Part shown: in pieces, positions 13,704-21,743 of the stretch | Position numbering within the stretch: position 1 is the first letter of the stretch | Layout: the number at the start of each line of letters is the position of its first letter | DNA from: a virus | Length of the DNA stretch: 21,743 bases | Reading direction: 5' to 3' (one strand) | IMG/VR virus record: IMGVR_UViG_3300030060_008087 | Coordinates: 1 to 21,743 of that record | Notes under the pieces: model-generated | What the model was told of the DNA's origin: nothing | Seen by the model: only the letters and a program-made list of their open reading frames with translations | Databases searched by the model: none | Position numbers and translations under genes: made by a program

Positions 13704-14489
13704 CTAGAAGGGTTCTGGAGACCCCTCTGGTTGTGTTTCCATCTCATGCTTCACCGTTACTTCCCCACCTTTGATGGATTCGTAAAACGATTTAGCAGAG
13801 TGATACACTTCAGCGTCCTCGACCTGACCGACCAATTCAATGTTCCAACCGTGCCACTGGCCTTTGTCATTCTTTTCGCTTGACGTTGTCAGCTTGTAGA
13901 CGTGACTAAACCGTGGCGGTGTGAAACTACGCCCCTCACTGTTTTTCATGGACCGTGATGCAATCATCGTGTTCCATTTGCGAGACTTCTTCAGTTGCGT
14001 TGACTTCATAGAAATCAAAGCTGTGCTGAACGTTCCGTCCTCTTCAACGATTACCACGTAGTGCTGGTGTGTCTCGTCAATATATTGACCGTCGCCACCT
14101 ACTACATAGTCTTTGTTGTCGTTTTCGTCTCGCTTTGTCTCTGGCCTGTTGTCTCCTGGACCAAAGATACTAAGAGGCGCACCCGATCCACTGCCTCGGG
14201 GTGCCCACAAAAGAAATCTTCTTTCGTAGTGGGCAGGAATGACGTTCACACCTTTCTTACCGCTATAGACCGTGCCGGTGACAGTGTTGTACAAGTCACC
14301 CGGCTTGGCATCAATCTCACCCTCTTGAATCAAAGGGTCCAAAGCACTCAGCACTTTCAAAAACGGAAGTGCAAAGTCCTCCTGATCCATTGCCATGCCA
14401 GCACCGGCATCCTCTTCGAACATATCAACATCTAATGATGCAAGTGTCCCAGCCTTCTTTTCGGCCACTTCTTTCTCTTTCTCAGCCAT
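13704..14489 (-). CDS. Putative single-stranded DNA-binding protein
   Basis: The protein has 261 residues from ATG 14489, chosen because AGAGG is seven bases upstream; upstream starts to 14531 lack this. After a charged, low-complexity start (about 1-35), a beta-rich core contains FALPFLKVLSALDPL, GDLYNTVTGTVY, VNVIPAHYERRFLLWAPRG and later YKLTTSSEKNDKGQWHGWNIE. It ends in an acidic, proline-rich tail finishing EGSPEPF, comparable to the PF-terminated tip of SSB proteins. Position between a DUF7173-like gene and the primase fits an SSB or recombination mediator. I cannot identify an OB-fold signature, so the function is inferred from tail and context. Confidence 0.55.
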   Translation of the reverse strand: MAEKEKEVAEKKAGTLASLDVDMFEEDAGAGMAMDQEDFALPFLKVLSALDPLIQEGEIDAKPGDLYNTVTGTVYSGKKGVNVIPAHYERRFLLWAPRGSGSGAPLSIFGPGDNRPETKRDENDNKDYVVGGDGQYIDETHQHYVVIVEEDGTFSTALISMKSTQLKKSRKWNTMIASRSMKNSEGRSFTPPRFSHVYKLTTSSEKNDKGQWHGWNIELVGQVEDAEVYHSAKSFYESIKGGEVTVKHEMETQPEGSPEPF

Positions 14490-15054
14490 TTTCATTCCTC
14501 TTGATTTTTGCTCTCTGACCAACCCACACACCGAACATGTCCATCGGTAACTCCTTCCCGTCTTCTATCCTTCCTTTCGCCCAGCTACGCAGGGTCCCCG
14601 GATGTATTTCAGATTTTTGTTCAGGCATAAACTGACGTTGCATCAGGTCATCAACCAGAGCGTTGGCCTCATTGTCCTGCTCCCGGTTAAACCTAACCGT
14701 CACGGTATTCTTGATGATGTCCGCCTCACCATGCTGCCGCAGCCACTCGTATGCTTCATCCTTCCTTGCGGTTGGAATACGAGCACCGTATGTGGGTTCG
14801 AGAGTCACTTGAGAGCCATCGCCCATACTGAAAGCAGACATATTGAGTTCCTGCATCGCTGCGGGTAGCTCATTGTCGGTCAAATCCAGTAGTTTCTTTT
14901 TGGCTTCTTTGAGGTCGTTTTCTAAACTGTCAACTAAGGTTTCTTGTGCAATGATCTCTTCAGCTATCTTTGCTATACTTCCCAGTTGCGAGTTCTCTGG
15001 GATGTCCAGTGACTTTTCACTGTCTCCGGCCATCTCATCAAGCAGGTCCTTCAT
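14482..15054 (-). CDS. First gene of the replication operon, DUF7173-like
   Basis: The protein has 190 residues, and the ATG follows AGAGGA at good spacing. Residues about 25-65 form a coiled coil (IAEEIIAQETLVDSLENDL). A small domain with GDGSQVTLEPTYGARIPTA and YEWLRQHGEADIIKNTVTV follows. The C-terminal block runs HPGTLRSWAKGRIEDGKELP and ends in a basic tail. The combination resembles phage proteins grouped as DUF7173, recalled rather than searched. No activity is known. As the promoter-proximal gene it should be abundant. It overlaps the next gene by eight bases. Confidence 0.65.
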   Translation of the reverse strand: MKDLLDEMAGDSEKSLDIPENSQLGSIAKIAEEIIAQETLVDSLENDLKEAKKKLLDLTDNELPAAMQELNMSAFSMGDGSQVTLEPTYGARIPTARKDEAYEWLRQHGEADIIKNTVTVRFNREQDNEANALVDDLMQRQFMPEQKSEIHPGTLRSWAKGRIEDGKELPMDMFGVWVGQRAKIKRNENG

Positions 15055-15105
15055 CGTGCTTCCTCTATCTCGTTAATGTCATAGTGCCGTTAAGCACTTC
15101 CAAAC

Positions 15106-15138
15106 ATGAGATTAATCCCTTAATATCCTAGATGTCAA
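15106..15138 (-). promoter_or_regulatory. Promoter and dyad operator of the replication operon
   Basis: On the minus strand a perfect TTGACA (15138-15133) precedes ATTAAT (15116-15111) by 16 bases. The -10 lies in the near-palindrome GAGATTAATCCC (15108-15119). ATGAGATTAATCCC (15106-15119) matches 12 of 14 bases of the operator at 3135-3154 read on the minus strand. No clear promoter is seen for the plus-strand helicase in the same 100-base gap. Confidence 0.55.
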
Positions 15139-15154
15139 TATACAAAAGAAGAAA

Positions 15155-16597
15155 ATGTACAAGTTCAAAACAAAACCTTACGACCATCAGCAAGTAGCCT
15201 TGGATAAATCTTGGAATCGTCGCAACTTCGCCCTGCTCATGGAGATGGGGACCGGAAAAACAAAGGTCGCAATCGACAGCATGGGCATGTTGTTTCAGGA
15301 AAAAGAAATAGAAGCGGCGTTAGTAATCGCCCCCAAAGGTGTCTATGGCAACTGGCACCACAAAGAGATACCAGACCACATGAGTGATGACGTGGCCGTT
15401 GATTCTTTATTGTGGCAACCAAACACCACTCAAAAGTTTCAAAAGCGGTTGATCCAAGTGGCGCGGGGTTCTGGTGACGCACTCCGCATATTGATTATGA
15501 ACTGCGAAGCGTTGTCTACAAAGAAGGGGTTTGGAGTAGCAAACGATTTTCTACAGATGAACAAGAATAGTTTCGTTGTAGTAGACGAGAGCACCACAAT
15601 CAAGAACCGTCAGGCCCAGCGAACGAAGAACATTATCAAACTGGGCAAACTTGCTAAATACAAACGAATACTAACCGGTTCTCCTATAACCAAAAATCCA
15701 ATGGATTTGTACAGTCAGTTCGCATTTCTGGATAGCCGGATTCTGGGCTTTGACTCTTATTATGCATTCCAGGGTAGATACGCGATTGTCACACAAAGAC
15801 GTTTTGGAGCGAGGAGCTTCCAACAAATTACCGGGTATCGAAACTTGGAAGAGTTGAACTGCAAGCTGGAACGCCACAGTCATCGGGTGCTGAAAGAGGA
15901 TTGCCTCGATCTGCCGAATAAAATTTACATGCAGAGGTCGGTGCCTTTGACAGATGAGCAGGACAAAGCATACAAACAGATGAAAGAGTTCGCTCTTGCC
16001 ATGCTTGATAGAGGTGAATTGTCCACGACACAAAGCGTGTTGACCCAAATCATGCGTATGCAGGAGATTTGTTGTGGTCATTTGAGAACTGATGATGGAG
16101 ACATACAACCGTTAGCCAGTAACAGAATCAATGAAATGCTGGATGTGATTAGCGAAATGCTTGGCAAAGTAATCATCTGGGCCAGCTACGTGTACGACAT
16201 AGAACAAATTCAACAGACTCTGGCAGACAAGTTTGGAGAAGAAAGTGTAGTCACCTTTTATGGGGCCACGCCACAAGATCAACGAGACGCTATCGTAGCG
16301 CAGCTTCAGGACCCAGATAGTCCAGTGCGGTTTTTTGTGGCTAATCCAAAGACCGGCGGCTATGGCTTGACGCTGACAGCAGCAACCAACGTTATCTACT
16401 TCAACAACTCATACGATCTGGAGATCAGACTGCAATCAGAGGATCGAGCACACCGTATCAGTCAAAAACACCACGTGCTGTACGTGGATCTGGTTAGTCC
16501 AAACACCGTTGATGAGAAAATAATAAAAGCCCTGAAGAGTAAGATTGACATAGCACAACAAGTGCTAGGTGAAGAAGCCAAAGGATGGCTTATCTAG
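15155..16597 (+). CDS. SNF2-like superfamily 2 helicase/ATPase
   Basis: The protein has 480 residues. Motifs: Q-like YDHQQVAL (9-16), Walker A EMGTGKTKVA (30-39), motif Ia VIAPKGVYGNW, Walker B variant DEST (144-147) in place of DEAH, motif III LTGSP (173-177), motif V GGYGLTLTAAT and motif VI QSEDRAHRISQ (427-437). This is the SNF2/RapA-type two-lobed translocase of superfamily 2. Such proteins are common in marine phages, where they may remodel DNA-protein complexes or aid recombination; the target here is unknown. The start has only a weak AAGAAG ribosome site. It is the only plus-strand gene among minus-strand neighbours, and its stop overlaps the stop of the large convergent gene. Confidence 0.93.
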   Translation: MYKFKTKPYDHQQVALDKSWNRRNFALLMEMGTGKTKVAIDSMGMLFQEKEIEAALVIAPKGVYGNWHHKEIPDHMSDDVAVDSLLWQPNTTQKFQKRLIQVARGSGDALRILIMNCEALSTKKGFGVANDFLQMNKNSFVVVDESTTIKNRQAQRTKNIIKLGKLAKYKRILTGSPITKNPMDLYSQFAFLDSRILGFDSYYAFQGRYAIVTQRRFGARSFQQITGYRNLEELNCKLERHSHRVLKEDCLDLPNKIYMQRSVPLTDEQDKAYKQMKEFALAMLDRGELSTTQSVLTQIMRMQEICCGHLRTDDGDIQPLASNRINEMLDVISEMLGKVIIWASYVYDIEQIQQTLADKFGEESVVTFYGATPQDQRDAIVAQLQDPDSPVRFFVANPKTGGYGLTLTAATNVIYFNNSYDLEIRLQSEDRAHRISQKHHVLYVDLVSPNTVDEKIIKALKSKIDIAQQVLGEEAKGWLI

Positions 16598-19500
16598 GAT
16601 ACGGGTAGTGTCGCAATCCCTTGCGCTTGAATAAGCGGAGATACGGGATCGTCAGGATATAAAGCCGCAAACCGTTGCCGTTGTGCAGATGGTGCTCCCA
16701 TCGGCATGGCTGACGCTTGTGGCACTGGTCCTTGAAGCGCGGCAGGTTGTGGTCCCGGCACGGGAGGAGACACAGGCTGCACAGCTTGTGGCGGCGGTGC
16801 AGGCGGTAAAGGTCGGGCATCCTCACGCAAATCTCTGAACGGTGTCGAGGCGACGTAGCTTGGAGATCCGAGAATGAATTGACCGATGTATTTGTAGACC
16901 GGATTTAAATCACCAAGGTCTTTGGCTTGTCTGCCCTTTTGCAGAAAGTCTGCTAACAGAGAAGAGGCACCTGGCTTTGTTACGTCTACCAAAATATCTC
17001 GGAAAGCCAACGTAGGCAGTGTCGCAAACTGGTTTTTGATAAACTGAGCACCGGCTCCTGTTGTTTGTATGGTAGGACTCAAACCCGCAGTCCTCATCAA
17101 CATGGCGATACCTTGGGCACCAGCGATTCGAGAAACAAGATCTTTCATCGCGTCCGATTCTGGCACGTTGATGAAGTCATCTACGCCACGGTCCAAGGCA
17201 CGTTGGAGGTCCCGGCCGCGTAGCAAAAACGACCGTAATTTATCGACTTGTTCTTTTTCTACGAGACCTTCTCGCAAGAAGGTAGTCATCACACTGCCCT
17301 GACCTTTTTGGAACCCTCTTTTCCCTAGCTCGTCGGTGTTAAATAAAAATTCGAAGGCTCTTTCGAAATCGAGACCACCCTTACCCTCTCCGGGGCGGAA
17401 CTGTCCAGAGACTGATAAATCAGCAAAATCAATGGACCCGAATTTGTTTGGGAACTCGCTAATAACATGGTCAATCAAAGTGGCGTACAAACCATCTTTC
17501 AATTCGTTTGGGTCGGGGGATTCTTTGATCCGCTTGGCAAGGTCTCTGATACCTCGTTTTGCCGTCGGGCTTGCAAGCACGTTGGCTAAAACGCTTGCAG
17601 AATTGTCTGCGTTCAAAAACATCGCCAACGACACTTGCTTACGGTTTGTAGCTGCTCTTTGTGAAGCGTCCGCAAAAGCAGTTTCTAAAGCAACTTGCGC
17701 TGTTTCAACGTTATCCAAGTCGTTCAAAAGATTAAATTCGTCGTCCAAAATTTGAAGTATTGGTTTATTTTGATTGAGAAATCTGCGTAATTTTTGAGGA
17801 TTAATCCGTAAATTGTCGGGCCGTAACTCTCCCGGTTCCCCAGTTTCTAAGGTATCGATTACTCTGGCCGGTTCAGCACCTTCTGCTGGACGTATTTCTG
17901 TACGGAGCGGCGTAACAGGCTCTTCGATAAGGTCTTCGAAAATGTTTCGTATGTAAAAATCGACGGCTGAATTGACGGTACCTTTGAACTGTGTATCCCC
18001 AAGTTCGTCTACGAAGCCGAAGGCTTCTTTCATGGCTTCGAGATTGACTTTTTGTTTGGTGTAACCGCCGGTAAAAAGTCTATCAAGAGCATCCTCTGGC
18101 AAAATTATATCTTTACCGCGACGACTTTTTCGAGTGAGGTCTCCTGTGAAAGATCGTAAAAACACATCGTTTAGTTGACGAGAGAAATCTAAGGCTTGAC
18201 GTATATTCAAACTCGTGGGCGTCATATCTGCCCTAGCTCCGGCTGCCCCAACGGCTTCGAGTGCAGCTTGGTCGAGTGGGCCATAGATTGCTTTGTTTAT
18301 CGGCTCCGCTGCGCTGCCCGCAGCCCTCAACTCTCGTTGGAGCATCCTTCTAAAAGCCAACAAATTACCAAGGGAGTCCGTCTCTGCAAAATCTCTCACT
18401 TCTCCTGCCGCCATAGGAATGATGACGTCGGTTTCTGCATCAAAGGTGTAACCAAAGTCCTTCAAGTAGTTCCGAAGTGCTGATGAAATCGGGTCTCCCG
18501 ATCCAAGTATAAGACCGCCTTCGGCAGCCGGGTCCATTAGATTAGAAAAAGCTTGGAGGATTGGGGTTGTATCGACCGCCATCGTTTGGTCTATTTTACC
18601 GTATAAATCACTTTCAAACTTACGAGCAGTTTCCAGGGCCTGATCTGCTGCGTTAGCAACAATCTCTGAGGCTTCCATTTGACCGGTAATATTTTCCGGT
18701 CCCCTTGCCGCAATAATTCGATCAGAAGCTGCGGCGGCGTTATACAAGGCTTTGTCCAAACCACCAATCAATAAATTCTCAAAAGCTTCTCTTTCCAACT
18801 TACCGGCTTCTCGTAGAGCTTCCGGAGTACCCAACTTTTTCAAGCTTTCAATTAATAACGTCATCTGCACCGCACCTTTTCTTGCGGCATCTTTCTGCGC
18901 GTTTGTCAGATCTGGTCGGCCTTGTGCAAATGTTTTTTCAGCCAGAAGGATGACCGGGTGGTTGGTGAGTTGCCCCGGTGTCAGAGTAGCTGCTAGATCC
19001 GGATCAGCGGCAATTTTTTCCTGTAATTCTTTGAAAAAAACATCAGGATCTTCTCCAGCGTCTCTCAGTGCCTCAATCAAGTAGGCCCCGGCTTGTTGTT
19101 GTCTTTTTCTTTCTCCGAGTGTCCTCAAACCAAAAATGTCTTTACTAGCACCAACAAAACCTTTTTGCTGTATTTCTTGTCTCGCCCTACTTCCTGCCGC
19201 TCCCACCCCCGTAGCAACCATTGTGACAGGAGAGGGAACAAAAGCTGCGGTGAGACCGCCAATCAATGCTAGATCGTCTCTACCGGGCGCAAACTCCGTG
19301 ATCAAACCTTCAGTGATAGCCGGTAAGGTAGCCGCTGAGACTTCTCCGGCTGAAAAAGTAAGAGGTCCACGCTCACGAGCAGATCTGCCAGCACCAGCGA
19401 CTATTTTTTCTAACGTTTCTACAGCTTTTACCCTTTTTGGAGTCTTTGGTAGCGTGTCTACATCTACCGTTTCGCCCTTTAGTTTGCTGTTTCTGGCCCG

Positions 19501-20124
19501 CAAATGGTTTTGCATCAAGAACCGTGACCCGAGGTTTATGTCATTCGGATCTTCTGGCAGCTTTTGTAATAACTTACGTGTCGGGTAAACGTATCCCAAC
19601 GTCCCGCCTAATACTTCTCCTGAACGCGCAAAACCTCGCTCCGACGGCAATAACGGTCTTTTGCCAATAAGAGCTTCTTCAGTCTCCTCCGGTATGTCAG
19701 ATACCGCTGTAAGACCTGCGCCCAGCACGCCCAAACCCGCTTTTGCCAAAAAAGTGTAAGGAGTGCCTGAAGGGAGTCCCCGAGCAAGATTGGTAAGGAA
19801 TCTCCCTGCGAGTCCCGCTGCTTTGTAACTGGCAACACCAGCCGCAGCCGTAGTGCCTTCTTGTATCAGGCCACTAGCGACACCACGTCCAAAGCTGCGT
19901 AAACGACTAGGCTCCAAGTCGTCAGCATCTCGGCCCACCAAAAATGCGATTATCTCTTCGTCGCTGACCCCAGAGTCTATTGCAGCACCCGTGTCGAAAT
20001 TTGTCTCGCGGGCGAGAGCATCTCTTATCTCTCGAATTGCTTGTTTTTCTGTTTTTCCCTCTTGGACGAGAGTGTTGAAAGCCTGTTCAACGTTCAAGTC
20101 TATTGGGTTACTAAAAGCCGCCAT
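16594..20124 (-). CDS. Large 1176-residue putative virion (ejection-like) protein
   Basis: No family is recognised with confidence. The N-terminal 75 residues are helical and charged. Residues about 80-145 and 265-310 are Gly/Ala-rich and hydrophobic, with short segments such as AKAGLGVLGAGLTAVSDI that could insert in a membrane. Most of the rest is long helices rich in Ala, Leu and Glu. The last 75 residues are very Pro/Gln/Ala-rich and finish with RFAALYPDDPVSPLIQAQ. Great length, helical content and amphipathic patches are typical of internal virion or DNA-ejection proteins of short-tailed phages. Its position directly after another large structural-looking gene, 15 bases apart, agrees. 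No lytic transglycosylase motif was seen. The ribosome site is weak. Confidence 0.68.
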   Translation of the reverse strand: MAAFSNPIDLNVEQAFNTLVQEGKTEKQAIREIRDALARETNFDTGAAIDSGVSDEEIIAFLVGRDADDLEPSRLRSFGRGVASGLIQEGTTAAAGVASYKAAGLAGRFLTNLARGLPSGTPYTFLAKAGLGVLGAGLTAVSDIPEETEEALIGKRPLLPSERGFARSGEVLGGTLGYVYPTRKLLQKLPEDPNDINLGSRFLMQNHLRARNSKLKGETVDVDTLPKTPKRVKAVETLEKIVAGAGRSARERGPLTFSAGEVSAATLPAITEGLITEFAPGRDDLALIGGLTAAFVPSPVTMVATGVGAAGSRARQEIQQKGFVGASKDIFGLRTLGERKRQQQAGAYLIEALRDAGEDPDVFFKELQEKIAADPDLAATLTPGQLTNHPVILLAEKTFAQGRPDLTNAQKDAARKGAVQMTLLIESLKKLGTPEALREAGKLEREAFENLLIGGLDKALYNAAAASDRIIAARGPENITGQMEASEIVANAADQALETARKFESDLYGKIDQTMAVDTTPILQAFSNLMDPAAEGGLILGSGDPISSALRNYLKDFGYTFDAETDVIIPMAAGEVRDFAETDSLGNLLAFRRMLQRELRAAGSAAEPINKAIYGPLDQAALEAVGAAGARADMTPTSLNIRQALDFSRQLNDVFLRSFTGDLTRKSRRGKDIILPEDALDRLFTGGYTKQKVNLEAMKEAFGFVDELGDTQFKGTVNSAVDFYIRNIFEDLIEEPVTPLRTEIRPAEGAEPARVIDTLETGEPGELRPDNLRINPQKLRRFLNQNKPILQILDDEFNLLNDLDNVETAQVALETAFADASQRAATNRKQVSLAMFLNADNSASVLANVLASPTAKRGIRDLAKRIKESPDPNELKDGLYATLIDHVISEFPNKFGSIDFADLSVSGQFRPGEGKGGLDFERAFEFLFNTDELGKRGFQKGQGSVMTTFLREGLVEKEQVDKLRSFLLRGRDLQRALDRGVDDFINVPESDAMKDLVSRIAGAQGIAMLMRTAGLSPTIQTTGAGAQFIKNQFATLPTLAFRDILVDVTKPGASSLLADFLQKGRQAKDLGDLNPVYKYIGQFILGSPSYVASTPFRDLREDARPLPPAPPPQAVQPVSPPVPGPQPAALQGPVPQASAMPMGAPSAQRQRFAALYPDDPVSPLIQAQGIATLPVS

Positions 20125-20139
20125 ATAGTTCTACTTCTA

Positions 20140-21738
20140 TCAATTGACGAATCGATTGAGATCTAGTTCTTGCCCGGGCGTTTGTGGGTCCTCTTGTGCT
20201 TGCAGTGTTTCTATCACTTTCTCTAAACTTCTACCAATACCCGCTATTTGCTTAACAGAGTTGAACTCTGCCTCCGTTAGATCTTCAAGAGCCTTACCCC
20301 CTGTCAGAGACTGTTGTACCTGTTTATTGTAGAGCAAAGAAGTTTCTAACAACCTTGCGAAAGCACTTGGGGACATGCTTGGCTGTTGCTCAATGTTGGT
20401 CAGTAGTGACTCCATTTTTTGTTGCAACTGCACATTATCTCTGCCGGGCTGCGATTCCAACAAAATCATAAGGTTTTGAACCGCTAAAGTACGCAAAGCG
20501 TTAAAAGCTGCAATTTCTTCTGTTGCAATCCCAGGATCTATGTTTTTACCAATGATTCCGCCAAAAATGTTTGCCGCTTGGTCGACTTTGCTACCTAGAG
20601 TTCTCACCAACTGGTTATAAGCACCGGCACCTTTGGTGATGTCTACACCTTCGAGAACATCTACCAGCCCCGTTACCTCTGCGTCTAAATCCCTTGCGGG
20701 GCGTATTGCGCGTCGATCCTGTAATATCTGACGTATTTCAGGGTCGGCTAGGTTTTCAGGGTTTAAGGCACCACCAGCAAACCTTGGGTTTGTTTCGGCC
20801 AAATTCACAGCGATGCGCTGGGCTTCCTCCAGTATTTCTGGACGCAACCCTACTGGTTCTCCGCTCAAGCTTCGCATAGTAATCGCCTCTACAAGCTTAG
20901 AATCTAGCGGTACTTTGAAGACGTTTCTGCCATCTTTTACTTCGAAAGGAAAAGCAGATTCGATAACTGATTCAAACTTTTCTAAAGCGTCCCCTTCAAT
21001 TTTGCCTGCTTGGTATTGTTTAAGGAATGTTTGTGCAATCCTCCTGTTTTCTCCGGGATCTTTCCCTATTGGGATGTTGGTAACCGGTGCTTCCGGATTG
21101 GCGGCATCTGAAAATAGAGTCTCTCCAGACAGAGATAACAAGGGAACTGGTTTGTATACCTCGTTGTCATCCGGCAAACCATAAATATTCATTATATTTC
21201 CGAGAAGAGTTTCCCTTTGACCAATTATCACTGGCTTTTTGGGCTTCATGCCAGCCTTGATACCTTCTAGTACGACGTCCCTTTGAAATTTCAAATCGGC
21301 AGTTTTCTGGGCGGTAGAGGTGTCAATCGCACCCTTCAAGGCCAGCGTCTTGGCCGCTATCTCTTGTTCACGTTCAGACTTTTTTGCGTCTGCAAACTCC
21401 TCTAAAACGGGCGCAGCAACAGCACCTACCTGTGATAAAAACGGTCGTCCTGCGATGTTTTCACCTTTTGGGCCAAGTCCAGAGGCAAATTGAAACCCTG
21501 CTCTTGCCAAAGCTAACGCTTTATCTTTATCTCTTTCCTCGTCGCTTTTTGCGATAAGATTTTGATAAAGCGGTAAATATTCGCCATATAACTCTTCTAG
21601 AGGTCCGCCCCCGTCTTGAAAACCTTGCACAGCACCACCCGCCGCAAACTGCTGCACGGGCTGTCCCGGTGCTCCTGCCATCATCAATGCGCCGACACCC
21701 TGACCCATGTCTGTTGGCGCACCACCTTCCGTAGCCAT
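20140..21738 (-). CDS. Large putative virion protein, 5' end may lie outside the window
   Basis: It has 532 residues from ATG 21738. The frame is still open through the last five bases, so the true start could be upstream. The N-terminus is Gly/Ala-rich (FAAGGAVQGFQDGG at 31-44), a low-complexity GG-x-V...GG signature that I recall from structural proteins of marine phages. The rest is helical with little sequence character: about 95-135 is a helix with KKSEREQEIAAKTLALK, and residues 370-470 form long helices with a Gln-rich part. It is likely part of the same virion module as the 1176-residue protein. No enzymatic motif was found. Confidence 0.65.
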   Translation of the reverse strand: MATEGGAPTDMGQGVGALMMAGAPGQPVQQFAAGGAVQGFQDGGGPLEELYGEYLPLYQNLIAKSDEERDKDKALALARAGFQFASGLGPKGENIAGRPFLSQVGAVAAPVLEEFADAKKSEREQEIAAKTLALKGAIDTSTAQKTADLKFQRDVVLEGIKAGMKPKKPVIIGQRETLLGNIMNIYGLPDDNEVYKPVPLLSLSGETLFSDAANPEAPVTNIPIGKDPGENRRIAQTFLKQYQAGKIEGDALEKFESVIESAFPFEVKDGRNVFKVPLDSKLVEAITMRSLSGEPVGLRPEILEEAQRIAVNLAETNPRFAGGALNPENLADPEIRQILQDRRAIRPARDLDAEVTGLVDVLEGVDITKGAGAYNQLVRTLGSKVDQAANIFGGIIGKNIDPGIATEEIAAFNALRTLAVQNLMILLESQPGRDNVQLQQKMESLLTNIEQQPSMSPSAFARLLETSLLYNKQVQQSLTGGKALEDLTEAEFNSVKQIAGIGRSLEKVIETLQAQEDPQTPGQELDLNRFVN

Positions 21739-21743
21739 TTCGA

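Noticed and set aside
14490-14531. Upstream starts for the putative SSB-like protein
   Set aside because: AGAGG is correctly placed only for ATG 14489; the extra residues would extend the overlap with the upstream gene without any support.
17069-19588. Plus-strand ORFs of 77-150 codons opposite the 1176-residue gene
   Set aside because: Serine/alanine-rich mirror translations of a coding strand, with no ribosome sites or family resemblance.
1-21743. tRNA genes, CRISPR arrays, insertion sequences, integrase or attachment sites
   Set aside because: I saw no T-loop signature with a cloverleaf, no regularly spaced repeats, no transposase or recombinase motifs.

Overview
The window looks like a large part of a tailed double-stranded DNA phage genome, most like uncultured marine-type phages. 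It carries a terminase small subunit and a compact replication operon: archaeo-eukaryotic-type primase, UvrD-like helicase, DUF3310 protein and family A DNA polymerase. It also has an SNF2-type helicase, a dense cassette of small unknown genes, and two very large proteins that resemble virion components. There is no rRNA, tRNA, CRISPR array, insertion sequence, integrase or housekeeping gene. The host cannot be named from this sequence.

Layout. (a) 1-2407, minus strand: partial DUF932 gene, GP88-like gene, PD-(D/E)XK nuclease and terminase small subunit, the last three overlapping each other. (b) 2408-2701: non-coding, with six near-copies of TGG(T)AACAC in both orientations between A/T tracts beside terS, then a strong terminator. 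(c) 2702-3262: a small minus-strand gene and a divergent promoter region. (d) 3263-7500, plus strand: eleven small, tightly coupled, unrecognised genes with strong Shine-Dalgarno sites, typical of an early or accessory region. (e) 7501-8006: a convergent region rich in hairpins, with two weak small ORFs. (f) 8007-15054, minus strand: the replication operon, read from 15054 down to the polymerase, then a ribbon-helix-helix regulator with its own promoter. (g) 15155-16597, plus strand: an SNF2-like helicase. (h) 16594-21743, minus strand: two large virion-like proteins, the second open at the window edge.

How it may work. The minus-strand promoters before the DUF932, GP88, 123-aa and replication-operon genes each carry a related dyad with half-site TATGRGA. 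In three of the four the dyad overlaps the -10. Further half-sites lie upstream of the plus-strand cassette. This suggests one phage regulator controlling all these units. The 57-residue Arc/CopG-like protein encoded after the polymerase, from what appears to be a leaderless transcript, is the only visible candidate. In the replication operon, the primase ends in EEEIPF and the preceding gene product ends in SPEPF. Both resemble the C-terminal tip of bacterial SSB, which suggests contact with host replication proteins. The polymerase has Leu where E. coli Pol I has Phe762.
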